Assembly (NCBI RefSeq): GCF_014489075.1
Contig: NZ_JACTGR010000002.1
Coordinates: 186,001-250,000 of the forward strand
Length of the DNA: 64,000 nucleotides
Reading direction: 5' to 3'
Source of the DNA: Sphingomonas sp. JC676
GTDB taxonomy: Bacteria; Pseudomonadota; Alphaproteobacteria; Sphingomonadales; Sphingomonadaceae
Made by a program: the position numbers and the translations under genes. Every line of letters starts with the position of its first letter. Position 1 is the first letter of the stretch. Of this stretch, positions 28,228-35,748 are shown in pieces. The notes beneath the pieces were generated by a model. That model had not been told where the DNA came from and searched no databases. It saw only the letters and a program-made list of their open reading frames with translations.

Positions 28228-30386
28228 GCCTCTTTCCTTCCGGCCAGAACGTCGCGGTCGACCGGCAGACGCCGCAACCGCTTGCCCGTAGCCGCGAAGA
28301 TCGCATTGGCGAGCGCGGGCGCGGCCGCAGTAGTTCCCGCCTCGCCGATCCCGCCCGGCGCCTCGCCGCTTTGCAACACATAGACGTCGATCGGCGGCGT
28401 CTCGTTCATGCGCAGCATGCGATAATCGTGGAAGTTGCTCTGCTGCACCCGGCCCTTGTCGATCGTGATCTCGCCGAACAGCGCCGCGGTCAGCCCGAAG
28501 ATCAGCCCGCCCTGGAGCTGCGCCGCAACCGTGTTCGGATTGACCGCGATGCCGGTGTCGACGACGCAGGTCACTCGGCGCAGATGGACCCCACCGCTCT
28601 CGTCCACCTCGACCTCGGTCACATTGGCGATCCAGCTCGCGAACGAAGGCTGGACCGAGACGCCGCGCCCGCAGCGCGCCGGCAGCGGCGTGCCCCAGCC
28701 CGATTTCTCTGCGGCATATTGCAGCGCTGTCTTCAGCCGCGGCGCCTTGTCGAGCATGCCGAGCCGGAACTGCACCGGGTCCATACCCGCCTTGTGCGCC
28801 AGTTCGTCGATGAAGCTCTCGATCACGAACACGTTGTGTGCCGGCCCGACGCCGCGCCAGAAGCCCGTGACCACCCCGGGCGGCTCCTCGCGGACGTGCG
28901 AGACCTCGAAGTTCGGGATGTCGTAGGGCATGTCGGCGGCGCTATCGACCGCGTCGAAATCCTTGCCGTCGACAAAGGCGGGCGGCAGCCAGCGCGCCAG
29001 CACCGAGGATCCGGTGATGACGTGCCGCCATGCGCTGATCTTGCCGCCGTCCAGCTTCGCGCTGAACCGGTCGTGCCAGGCGGGACGATAGACGTCGTGC
29101 TGGATGTCCTCCTCGCGGCTCCAGACCACTTTCACCGGCGAATCGACATGCTGGGCGATCCGCACCGCCTTCTCGACCTGGTCGACCTCGAGCCGTCGGC
29201 CGAACCCGCCGCCGATCAGATGGTTGTTGACGATCACCTGGTCGAGCGGGAGGCCCGTCACCTTGGCCGCGACGGCCTGGGCGCGGCTCACCACCTGGAT
29301 GCCGACCCAGATCTCGCAGCGCCCGCCGGCGACATGGACGGTGCAGTTCATCGGCTCCATCGGCGCATGCGCGAGGAACGGCACGTCATAGGCGGCCTCG
29401 ATCGCATCGTCGCCCAGCGCCTTGGCGACATCGCCCACCGTCTTCGCTACCACGCCCGGCCGGCTGCTTGCCTTGACCAGCAACTCGCGGACCTGCGCGG
29501 TGTCGACGCCGGCATTGGCGCCGTCGGCCCAGTCGATGTCCAGCGCAGCGAGCCCCTGGAGCGCGGCCCACATATGGTCGCCGACCACCGCGACGAGATC
29601 CTCGAGCACCACCACCTGTCGGAACCCAGGCACCAGCTTCGCCCGGCTGTCGTCGACGCGCACGACCTTGCCGCCGAGCACCGGCGCGTGCGCGAAGGTC
29701 GCGAACTTCACGCCCGGCGGCATCACGTCGATGCCGTATTTGGCGGTGCCGTTGACCTTCTCGGGCGTGTCGAGCCGGCGCAGCGATTTGCCGATCAGCC
29801 GGAAGTTCGCCAGATCCTTGAGCGGCGGATCGGCGGGCGGCTTCAATCCCGCCGCGCGGCCGACCAGCGCGCCATAGCCGATGCGGCGGCCGCTGGCGTC
29901 GTGGATCACCTCGCCGGCCTCGGTCCGGCAGCTCGCCGGATCGACGCCCCAGCCCGAAGCGGCGGCCTGGACCAGGATCGCGCGCGTCCCTGCGCCCGCC
30001 TTGCGGAGCGGCGTCCAGAAGGCGCGGACCGAATTGGAGTTGCCCGTCGCCTGCAGCCCGAACGCGGGATTGCCGTAGAGCGCGTCGCTCGGCGGGGCAT
30101 GCTCGAACACGACCTTGTGCCAGTCGGCATCGAGCTCCTCGGCCAGGATCATGCTGAGCGACGTATAGGTCCCCTGCCCCATTTCCACCTGCGGCATGAC
30201 CAGCTTGACCTGCCCCGCCGGATCGATGCGGATGAATGCGTTGGGCGCGAAGCCGGTGACGGCTGGCTGCGCCGCCTCGCCCCGCGCGACGAACCCGACC
30301 ATCAGCCCCCCGCCTACCGCCACCCCGACCTGCAACAGCGTCCTGCGGGAAAAGGCGGGTCCGGCTGCTGCGGTGGCGACGGTCAT
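28224..30386 (-). CDS. Isoquinoline 1-oxidoreductase-type molybdenum subunit, Tat-exported
   Basis: This 720-aa protein is the large subunit of an IorB-type molybdenum hydroxylase. I chose the ATG at 30386 because a twin-arginine signal (FSRRTLLQVG) follows at once. The cofactor loop GGGFGRR, the motif PQVEMGQGTYTSL, and GIGEAGTTAAAPAL (holding the catalytic glutamate) are all visible. Enzymes of this type oxidise N-heterocycles or aldehydes; the substrate here is unknown. No FAD subunit gene is present. Gene order on the minus strand is [2Fe-2S] subunit, this subunit, cytochrome c. Confidence 0.92.
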   Translation of the reverse strand: MTVATAAAGPAFSRRTLLQVGVAVGGGLMVGFVARGEAAQPAVTGFAPNAFIRIDPAGQVKLVMPQVEMGQGTYTSLSMILAEELDADWHKVVFEHAPPSDALYGNPAFGLQATGNSNSVRAFWTPLRKAGAGTRAILVQAAASGWGVDPASCRTEAGEVIHDASGRRIGYGALVGRAAGLKPPADPPLKDLANFRLIGKSLRRLDTPEKVNGTAKYGIDVMPPGVKFATFAHAPVLGGKVVRVDDSRAKLVPGFRQVVVLEDLVAVVGDHMWAALQGLAALDIDWADGANAGVDTAQVRELLVKASSRPGVVAKTVGDVAKALGDDAIEAAYDVPFLAHAPMEPMNCTVHVAGGRCEIWVGIQVVSRAQAVAAKVTGLPLDQVIVNNHLIGGGFGRRLEVDQVEKAVRIAQHVDSPVKVVWSREEDIQHDVYRPAWHDRFSAKLDGGKISAWRHVITGSSVLARWLPPAFVDGKDFDAVDSAADMPYDIPNFEVSHVREEPPGVVTGFWRGVGPAHNVFVIESFIDELAHKAGMDPVQFRLGMLDKAPRLKTALQYAAEKSGWGTPLPARCGRGVSVQPSFASWIANVTEVEVDESGGVHLRRVTCVVDTGIAVNPNTVAAQLQGGLIFGLTAALFGEITIDKGRVQQSNFHDYRMLRMNETPPIDVYVLQSGEAPGGIGEAGTTAAAPALANAIFAATGKRLRRLPVDRDVLAGRKEA

Positions 30387-30411
30387 GGCACAGGCCTCGG
30401 ATTTGGGGATT

Positions 30412-30867
30412 TCAGGCGGCGGTCGCGGCTTTCTTGATCGCCTCGCGGATCCGGACATAGGTGCCGCAGCGGCAGATATTGCCCGCCATCGCGGCGTCGA
30501 TATCGGCATCGTTCGGCGAAGGGGTAGCGGCGAGAAGCGCGGCGGCCGCCATGATCTGGCCCGACTGGCAATAGCCGCACTGGACGACCTCGAGATCGAG
30601 CCAGGCGCGCTGCGTCTTCGCCCCCGCCGGCGTTTCGCCGATCGCCTCGATCGTGGTGACCGCGCGCGTGCCCAGCGTGCCTACGGGCAGCTGGCACGAG
30701 CGCAAGGGTTGGCCGTCGACATGCACGGTGCAGGCGCCGCACTGGGCGATGCCGCAGCCGAACTTGGTTCCGGTGAGTCCGATTACGTCGCGCAATACCC
30801 AGAGGAGCGGCATGTCCGGAGGCACGTCGACATCATGCGCGGCACCATTGACGTTCAGCGTCAGCAT
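30412..30867 (-). CDS. IorA-type [2Fe-2S] subunit of the molybdenum hydroxylase
   Basis: This 151-aa subunit carries two [2Fe-2S] clusters that move electrons from the molybdenum site to the cytochrome. The first domain has [11 protein letters not shown] plus a cysteine in RSCQLP. The second has CGYCQSGQI and NICRCGTY. The ATG at 30867 is preceded by GGGGG at a good distance and gives the usual start (MLTLNVNG). It has no signal peptide and is presumably exported with the Tat-tagged large subunit, whose gene begins 25 bases downstream. Confidence 0.93.
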   Translation of the reverse strand: MLTLNVNGAAHDVDVPPDMPLLWVLRDVIGLTGTKFGCGIAQCGACTVHVDGQPLRSCQLPVGTLGTRAVTTIEAIGETPAGAKTQRAWLDLEVVQCGYCQSGQIMAAAALLAATPSPNDADIDAAMAGNICRCGTYVRIREAIKKAATAA

Positions 30868-31050
30868 GTTGCCCCCATTCGGTGGCTGGGAGTCGCGGGC
30901 CGTCAGGATCGGCCCGCCAACCTCCCGAATTGCCCCGCAAGTTTCTGCCCGATCGCGCCGCGCGTCAAGCATGCGCCCTATTACCGCGGCCGCGTATTGC
31001 TGAGTCTTGTGGCTGCGCACTCGGCGCGCCGTCTACATGCAAAGGGAAAG

Positions 31051-31140
<90 letters not shown>

Positions 31141-31274
31141 GCGAGGTCATTGGATGCCGTTGGAGGGAAATTCCCAAAAACGGCACCGGTCGTTAGAGCG
31201 GGGGCCATTAGCGCAATGATTCTCGGGCTGCAAGCGGTGCTTGTGCAGCGCCGCGAACGCACTAAATTGGGTGC

Positions 31275-31655
31275 ATGACGCAATCGCCCGGCTCCTTCAC
31301 GCCTTATGAAGCCGGGGTCCCCATGCCCCCGGTCGCCACCGCACGCTTCGCCATCGGCGATGTCGTGTGCCACCGTTTGTTCGAATTCCGCGGCGTGATC
31401 TTCGATGTCGACCCCGTCTTCGCCAACAGCGAGGAATGGTATGAGGCGATTCCCGAGGATGTCCGCCCGCGCAAGGATCAGCCCTTCTACCATATCCTCG
31501 CAGAGAACGCCGACTCGAGCTACATCGCCTATGTCAGCCAGCAGAACCTGGTGGTCGACGAGAGCGACGAGCCGGTCGACCATCCCGGCATCAGCGGGTT
31601 GTTCGACGGATTTGCCGCCGGCCGCTACAAGCTGAAGCCCCAGCACCGCCACTAA
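31275..31655 (+). CDS. hspQ: Heat shock protein HspQ
   Basis: This 126-aa protein matches the HspQ (YccV) family, a hemimethylated-DNA-binding-like beta fold that in enterobacteria modulates Lon protease. The core is well conserved (FAIGDVVCHRLFEFRGVIFD, EEWYEAIPEDVRP, KDQPFYHILAEN, YVSQQNLV). It is a monocistronic gene 134 bases from the tRNA on the other strand. I see no heat-shock-type promoter that I would defend. The 158 bases after it contain nothing I can name. Confidence 0.92.
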   Translation: MTQSPGSFTPYEAGVPMPPVATARFAIGDVVCHRLFEFRGVIFDVDPVFANSEEWYEAIPEDVRPRKDQPFYHILAENADSSYIAYVSQQNLVVDESDEPVDHPGISGLFDGFAAGRYKLKPQHRH

Positions 31656-31813
31656 GCTTCGGATCGGCAGACCTGAACCGCGACGATACCGTCGCGGGCA
31701 GGCTGATCGCGAAAAATCGATCCAACCTGGCCCGGTTTCCGGCCGGTCCCCGCATTATGCTCGGGAGCGTTCGATTTCTCGGCTCCCGGCATGTGATTCA
31801 CAGGGGAGCCGCT

Positions 31814-32533
31814 ATGAAACGATCGACCAATGCGATGCTGGCCATGGCGGCCGCCATCGGAACGACCGCCATCGCCGCGCCGGCGCAGGCGCAGACCACC
31901 GTGCTGACCTTTGCGGGCGACATTTGAGGCGCACCTGGTAATCAGGCGTGCGGCAACGGCACGCAGATCGGCCAGAATTACGGCGATGCCGCCGGCATCG
32001 TCGATGTCGCCTACAAGTCCTATGTCGCGGCGACGATGGTGCAGTACACCGACTATCTCCAGTCCTGGGACGGCGGTTACGGCGATCTGTCGCGTGTCAT
32101 CTACGGCGGCGGCAACGGCACGAGCTACATCTCGGAGATCGTCTTCACTCCCGGCGCCGGCAAGGAGATCTCGCTCAACGGCTTCGACGCCGCCTGCTAC
32201 CAGAACCGGGCGACCTGCCAGTTGCTCAATTACACGATCGCGAGCCTGGGCGGCGCCGCGATCGCCAGCGGATCGACCTCCACGCTCTATCCGAATCACC
32301 TCAGCCTGGCGATCAACAGCGGCTGGTTCAGCGACGGCATCGTATTGCGCTGGGGTCCGGACGGCTTCGACGCCGGTCTCGACAATATCAGCTTCACGGT
32401 GCGCGATATCGTCGCCGGCGGGGTGCCCGAACCGTCGAGCTGGGCGATGATGATTCTCGGCTTCGGCGCGGTCGGCGGCGTACTCCGCCGCCGGCAGACC
32501 GATCGCCTCGTCCGAAAGACCGCTCTGGCCTGA
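31814..32533 (+). pseudogene. PEPxxWA-CTERM secreted protein interrupted by an in-frame TGA
   Basis: A GGGGAGCC ribosome site and ATG at 31814 begin a signal peptide (MKRSTNAMLAMAAAIG to APAQAQ). At codon 38 (31925-31927) there is a TGA, and the same frame then continues open for 201 codons to 32533. The extension reads GAPGNQACGNG after the stop and ends with VPEPSSWAMMILGFG plus an arginine-rich tail. This is the PEPxxWA-CTERM sorting signal for the exosortase system of sphingomonads. The TGA most likely replaced a cysteine codon that would pair with the nearby C in QACGNG. It could be a recent nonsense mutation or a sequencing error; the intact downstream frame argues for recent loss. Confidence 0.82.
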
Positions 32534-32590
32534 GGACGGATGCGCGGCCGGGATGCGACTCGCCGGCCGCGCATTTGCCTCCCCATCGAT

Positions 32591-32618
32591 CGTCACCCCG
32601 GAACAAGTCCGGGTGACG
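32591..32618. repeat. Short imperfect palindrome CGTCACCCCGG...CCGGGTGACG
   Basis: An 11/10-base inverted repeat with a 7-base loop lies between the PEP-CTERM gene and rplU. It shares its CACCCCGG core with the hairpin at 34217-34247. Palindromes of this kind recur between genes in sphingomonad genomes. It may act as a terminator for the broken gene; no U-tract is evident. Confidence 0.4.
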
Positions 32619-32693
32619 AAAGGGGGAATATATGTGACAAGCTTTCGAGCGGCATTTGCAGTCACGCAATTGCCATTTCCTCTCCGTCGGCGG

Positions 32694-32722
32694 TTGACAT
32701 AGGCACACCTTTCGCATAGCTG
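32694..32722 (+). promoter_or_regulatory. Candidate promoter of rplU-rpmA
   Basis: A perfect TTGACA at 32694-32699 is followed after 17 bases by TAGCTG, a weak -10. The position, about 60 bases upstream of a leader hairpin and 90 from the rplU start, fits a strong ribosomal-protein promoter. Confidence 0.5.
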
Positions 32723-32732
32723 CGCCCTTCCT

Positions 32733-32756
32733 CCTGCCGGAGCACGCTCTGGCGGG
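32733..32756 (+). promoter_or_regulatory. Leader hairpin upstream of rplU
   Basis: The mRNA leader can form a 10-bp stem (32733-32742 with 32747-32756, two G-U pairs) closed by a CACG loop, ending 28 bases before the rplU start. Ribosomal-protein leaders of this kind can bind the encoded protein for feedback control. Here that is inference only. Confidence 0.35.
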
Positions 32757-32784
32757 CACATGCATTTGATTTAGAGAAGAAGCC

Positions 32785-33168
32785 ATGTTCGCTATCGTGC
32801 GCACGGGCGGCAAGCAGTATCGCGTTGCCGCAGGAGACAAGATCGTCGTCGAGAAGCTCGACGGGGAGGCCGGCTCGTCGGTCACGCTGGGCGACGTTCT
32901 GCTCGCCGGCGAAGGCTCGGAGCTGAAGCCGACCGACGGTCTGACCGTCTCGGCCGAAATCGTTGCGCAGGCGAAGGGCGAGAAGGTCATCGTCTTCAAG
33001 AAGCGCCGCCGGCATAACTATCGCCGGAAGAACGGCCATCGCCAGAACCACACGATCCTGAAGATCACCGCTATCGGTGCCCAGGAAGAGAAGAAGAAGG
33101 CCGCGCCCAAGGCGAAGAAGGCCGATGCTGCTCCCGCCACGGCGGAAGCTCCGGCAGCCGAAGCGTAA
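32785..33168 (+). CDS. rplU: 50S ribosomal protein L21
   Basis: This 127-aa protein is L21, a 23S rRNA-binding protein of the large subunit. The N-terminal [14 protein letters not shown] and the conserved [16 protein letters not shown] and HTILKI segments are diagnostic. The last 25 residues form an Ala/Lys-rich extension ([15 protein letters not shown]) beyond the standard length, common in alphaproteobacteria. It is followed 25 bases later by rpmA in the usual two-gene operon. Confidence 0.98.
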   Translation: MFAIVRTGGKQYRVAAGDKIVVEKLDGEAGSSVTLGDVLLAGEGSELKPTDGLTVSAEIVAQAKGEKVIVFKKRRRHNYRRKNGHRQNHTILKITAIGAQEEKKKAAPKAKKADAAPATAEAPAAEA

Positions 33169-33193
33169 GCGCGAGATACGAGGAGTATAGCAA

Positions 33194-33463
33194 ATGGCAC
33201 ATAAGAAAGCAGGCGGCTCTTCGCGTAACGGTCGCGATTCGGCTGGCCGTCGTCTCGGCGTCAAGAAGTTCGGCAGCGAAGCCGTCGTCGCGGGCAACAT
33301 CATCGTGCGCCAGCGCGGCACCAAGATTTATCCGGGCGTGAACGTGGGCATGGGCAAGGACCATACCCTTTTCGCGCTCGTCGACGGCCGCGTGTCGTTC
33401 AAGGAAGGCAAGCTCGGCCGCAAGTTCTGTTCGGTAGACATGATTGCAGAGGCTGCTGAATAA
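33194..33463 (+). CDS. rpmA: 50S ribosomal protein L27
   Basis: This 89-aa L27 has the conserved start [16 protein letters not shown], whose N-terminal tail reaches the peptidyl-transferase centre, followed by [10 protein letters not shown] and the basic core [10 protein letters not shown]. The N-terminus has no cleavable extension of the Firmicutes type. It ends the rplU operon 58 bases before a strong terminator. Confidence 0.98.
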   Translation: MAHKKAGGSSRNGRDSAGRRLGVKKFGSEAVVAGNIIVRQRGTKIYPGVNVGMGKDHTLFALVDGRVSFKEGKLGRKFCSVDMIAEAAE

Positions 33464-33521
33464 CATCGGGTAACCAGCCGGGTTGCCCACCAGGGTGACC
33501 CGGTCTGGATGGACAGACCGC

Positions 33522-33555
33522 AAAAGGGAGACGGGTCACCCCGGCTCCCTTTTTT
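33522..33555 (+). terminator. Intrinsic terminator of rplU-rpmA
   Basis: The arms AAAAGGGAG (33522-33530) and CTCCCTTTT (33545-33553) pair, the inner GC-rich bases extend partly, and a run of T residues (33550-33555) follows. This is a textbook rho-independent terminator on the plus strand. Confidence 0.85.
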
Positions 33556-33635
33556 CGTGCTCCCTGACATCGTAGCGAAACCGGCACGTCACAGTGATGG
33601 GCTTAGGAGGCGCTGCAGGACCAAGGAGAGTGGTC

Positions 33636-34193
33636 ATGTTTGTGCGTACGCAAAGACTGACATTGAGACCCGGCTGGGCGGAAGACGCGCCTGAGCTGGC
33701 CCAGGCGATAGGCCATGAGGCCGTCGTGCGTAACCTGAGCCGCGCGCCGTGGCCCTACCCCATCGAGGCGGCAGAGACGTTCGTCGCGAATCTGCCCGAT
33801 CCCGGCGAGCCCAGGTTTCTGGTCTTCGAACATCGGGACGAGCGCATCCGGCTGGTCGGCGGGATGAGCGTGAGCCCCCTGCGCGGCGAGCCGCACGAGC
33901 TCGGCTATTGGATCACCCCTGATGCCTGGGGCCGCGGTTATGCAACCGAGGCCGGTGCCGCGGTGCTCCGCGCCGCGCGCGCTGCCGGTATCCGGCGCGT
34001 GACCGCGGGTCATTTCATCGACAACCCCGCCTCGGGCCGGGTGTTGCGCAAGCTCGGCTTTCACCCCACCGGTCGAGTGGTGTCGCTCTACTCGCGCGGC
34101 CGCGGCGCCGAAGCCCCCTGCGCGCGATTCGAGATCGACCTCGTCGAAAGCGACTGCGGCGGCGTAGACCCGAATCACCGAATGGCGGCCTGA
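33636..34193 (+). CDS. GNAT N-acetyltransferase, RimJ/RimL-like
   Basis: This 185-aa acetyltransferase has the RimJ/RimL layout: an N-terminal strand (FVRTQRLTLRPGW), the conserved LGYWITPDAWGRGYATEA acetyl-CoA region (motif A), and the NPASGRVLRKLGF motif B typical of protein- or amino-acid N-acetyltransferases. An AAGGAGAG site precedes the ATG at 33636, which is better than an ATG 42 bases earlier. It is a single gene between terminators. The substrate is unknown. Confidence 0.88.
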   Translation: MFVRTQRLTLRPGWAEDAPELAQAIGHEAVVRNLSRAPWPYPIEAAETFVANLPDPGEPRFLVFEHRDERIRLVGGMSVSPLRGEPHELGYWITPDAWGRGYATEAGAAVLRAARAAGIRRVTAGHFIDNPASGRVLRKLGFHPTGRVVSLYSRGRGAEAPCARFEIDLVESDCGGVDPNHRMAA

Positions 34194-34216
34194 ACATCCA
34201 CGCGCGCTGATCCCTA

Positions 34217-34247
34217 CCGCCACCCCGGCACGACACCGGGGTGGCGG
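34217..34247. terminator. Perfect hairpin between convergent genes
   Basis: A 12-bp perfect stem (CCGCCACCCCGG, 34217-34228, with 34236-34247) has a 7-base loop and lies between the stops of the acetyltransferase and the PF10118 gene. It probably works in both directions. The core resembles the palindrome at 32591-32618. Confidence 0.55.
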
Positions 34248-34257
34248 ACCGTCCCTC

Positions 34258-35097
34258 TCAAGCCGGCGCCATCCGGTATTCGCTCTCCGCCTTGCCGATC
34301 AGCGCGCGGTCGTCATGGTTCCAGGGGTGGAAGCCGGGCAGGAAATAGGCCGCCCATGCCGGAGCAATCCGCCGCAGCAGGCCGGGCCGGCCCAGCAGGT
34401 ACCAAGTCACCCCCCACTTTGCCCGCCACCCCGTGATCCCGTCCTGGCGCAGCAGCTCGAGCGTGCCCTGGATGCGCTTGCGCCAGAAATTGAGGGTGAC
34501 GAGCAGCATCATCAGCGATTTGAGCTTCCAGCGTTTCCACCGACTCCAGCCCTGGGTCGCGTGCAGCCAGGTGTCGTAGGCGACGCCCTTGTGCTCGAGC
34601 TCCTCGATCGCGTGCCAACGCCACATCGCGGCCTGTTCGGGGTCGGTGCCGCCGAAATAGCGCGCGTCCTTCAGGATCAGCGACGCGAGGATCGCAGTAT
34701 AGTGCTCCAGCGCCATCGTCGCCGCCAGGTTCACGATCGGCGGGCGCTGACGCACGATCGCCAGCATCTCGTCGACCACCCGTTCGAGCGGATCGAGGTC
34801 GTAGCCCGCCTCTGTCACTCGCTTGTTGAACGCGACATGCTCGCGGCTGTGCATCACTTCCTGCTGGGTGAAGGCGCGGATTTCGGCCTCCAGCCGCGGC
34901 GGCGTGCCGTCGCGGAACGCCTTCACGCTCTCGATGAAGAAGGCCTCGCCCTTGGGGAAAGTGATCGACAGCGCGTTATGGAACGCCGTGGCGACCGGAT
35001 CGCCGTCGAACCACCAGCGCGACTGGCCCGCGTCGCGCCCAAAGCGGCGATCGCGCGGGGTGATCGCGAGGTCGGCCGGAGTCTTTGCTTTCGCCAT
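34258..35097 (-). CDS. PF10118 metal-dependent hydrolase-like protein
   Basis: This 279-aa protein matches the PF10118 family (described as predicted metal-dependent hydrolase), which has a ferritin-like helical fold. The conserved acidic and histidine residues sit in EVMHSREHVAFN, ALEHYTAIL and HAIEELEHKGVAYD, which would make a di-iron or other metal site. Two C-terminal hydrophobic stretches (LMMLLVTLNFW, then AWAAYFLPGF) suggest membrane contact. It is divergent from a TetR regulator 57 bases away, the usual arrangement for a repressor and its target. The reaction is not known to me. Confidence 0.85.
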   Translation of the reverse strand: MAKAKTPADLAITPRDRRFGRDAGQSRWWFDGDPVATAFHNALSITFPKGEAFFIESVKAFRDGTPPRLEAEIRAFTQQEVMHSREHVAFNKRVTEAGYDLDPLERVVDEMLAIVRQRPPIVNLAATMALEHYTAILASLILKDARYFGGTDPEQAAMWRWHAIEELEHKGVAYDTWLHATQGWSRWKRWKLKSLMMLLVTLNFWRKRIQGTLELLRQDGITGWRAKWGVTWYLLGRPGLLRRIAPAWAAYFLPGFHPWNHDDRALIGKAESEYRMAPA

Positions 35098-35154
35098 GAA
35101 GATTCCTCCACTAAGCCGGTTGCCCTAAGGGGCGCATAGAGTTTACTTACACTA

Positions 35155-35745
35155 ATGTCAATAACTCCACGCAGGCGACTGTCACCCGAAGAATCCCGCG
35201 ATGCCGCGCTCGAAGCGGCCCGCGCGCTGCTGATCGAAGCAGGTCCGCAGGCGGTGACGCTGAAAGCCGTGGCGGCGCGGATCGGACGCACCCATGCCAA
35301 TCTGCTCCATCATTTCGGTTCGGCCGCCGGGCTGCAAAAGGCGCTGGTCGCGAGTCTTGCGGAGAAGGTGACGGCGAAAATCGGCGCGGCCGTGCTGCGC
35401 GCGCGCGAAACCGACCATGATCCGCGCGAGGTGGTCGATCTGACCTTCGACGCGTTCGATCGCGGCGGCGCCGGTGCGCTGGCAAGCTGGATGATCCTGA
35501 CGGGCAATCAGGACGTGCTCGATCCGATCCTCGAGGCGATCCAGAGGCTGGTCGACATGATTGGCCGCGATCATCCGCACGAGGGCACGTCGCTGCAGGA
35601 GGAGACGCTGCAGCTCGTCCTGATGGCGCTGGGCGATGCACTGCTCGGGGCGCCGATGGCCAAGGCGCTGGGGCTGCCGCGCGAAAAGGCGCGCGAGCTG
35701 GCCACCAACGCCATGCTCGAAAGCCACCTGCAGCCGAAGACCTGA
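35155..35745 (+). CDS. TetR-family regulator
   Basis: This 196-aa repressor has a TetR helix-turn-helix in its first 60 residues (AARALLIEAGPQAVTLKAVA, then HANLLHHFGSAAGL) and a C-terminal ligand domain of helical character. It is divergent from the PF10118 gene and very probably controls it. The short AT-richer stretch around 35140-35165, which includes the ATG, is the likely operator, though I see only an imperfect inverted repeat there. Its stop lies three bases from the stop of the convergent sensor kinase gene. Confidence 0.88.
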   Translation: MSITPRRRLSPEESRDAALEAARALLIEAGPQAVTLKAVAARIGRTHANLLHHFGSAAGLQKALVASLAEKVTAKIGAAVLRARETDHDPREVVDLTFDAFDRGGAGALASWMILTGNQDVLDPILEAIQRLVDMIGRDHPHEGTSLQEETLQLVLMALGDALLGAPMAKALGLPREKARELATNAMLESHLQPKT

Positions 35746-35748
35746 GCG

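Noticed and set aside
28017..30437. An 806-codon open frame antisense to the IorB-type gene
   Set aside because: Same reason: it shadows a well-supported gene and shows no motifs.
31925..31927. Selenocysteine or programmed read-through at the TGA
   Set aside because: No SelA/SelB/selC or hairpin just after the codon that resembles a SECIS is evident, and the protein family is not a selenoprotein family I know. A nonsense mutation is simpler.
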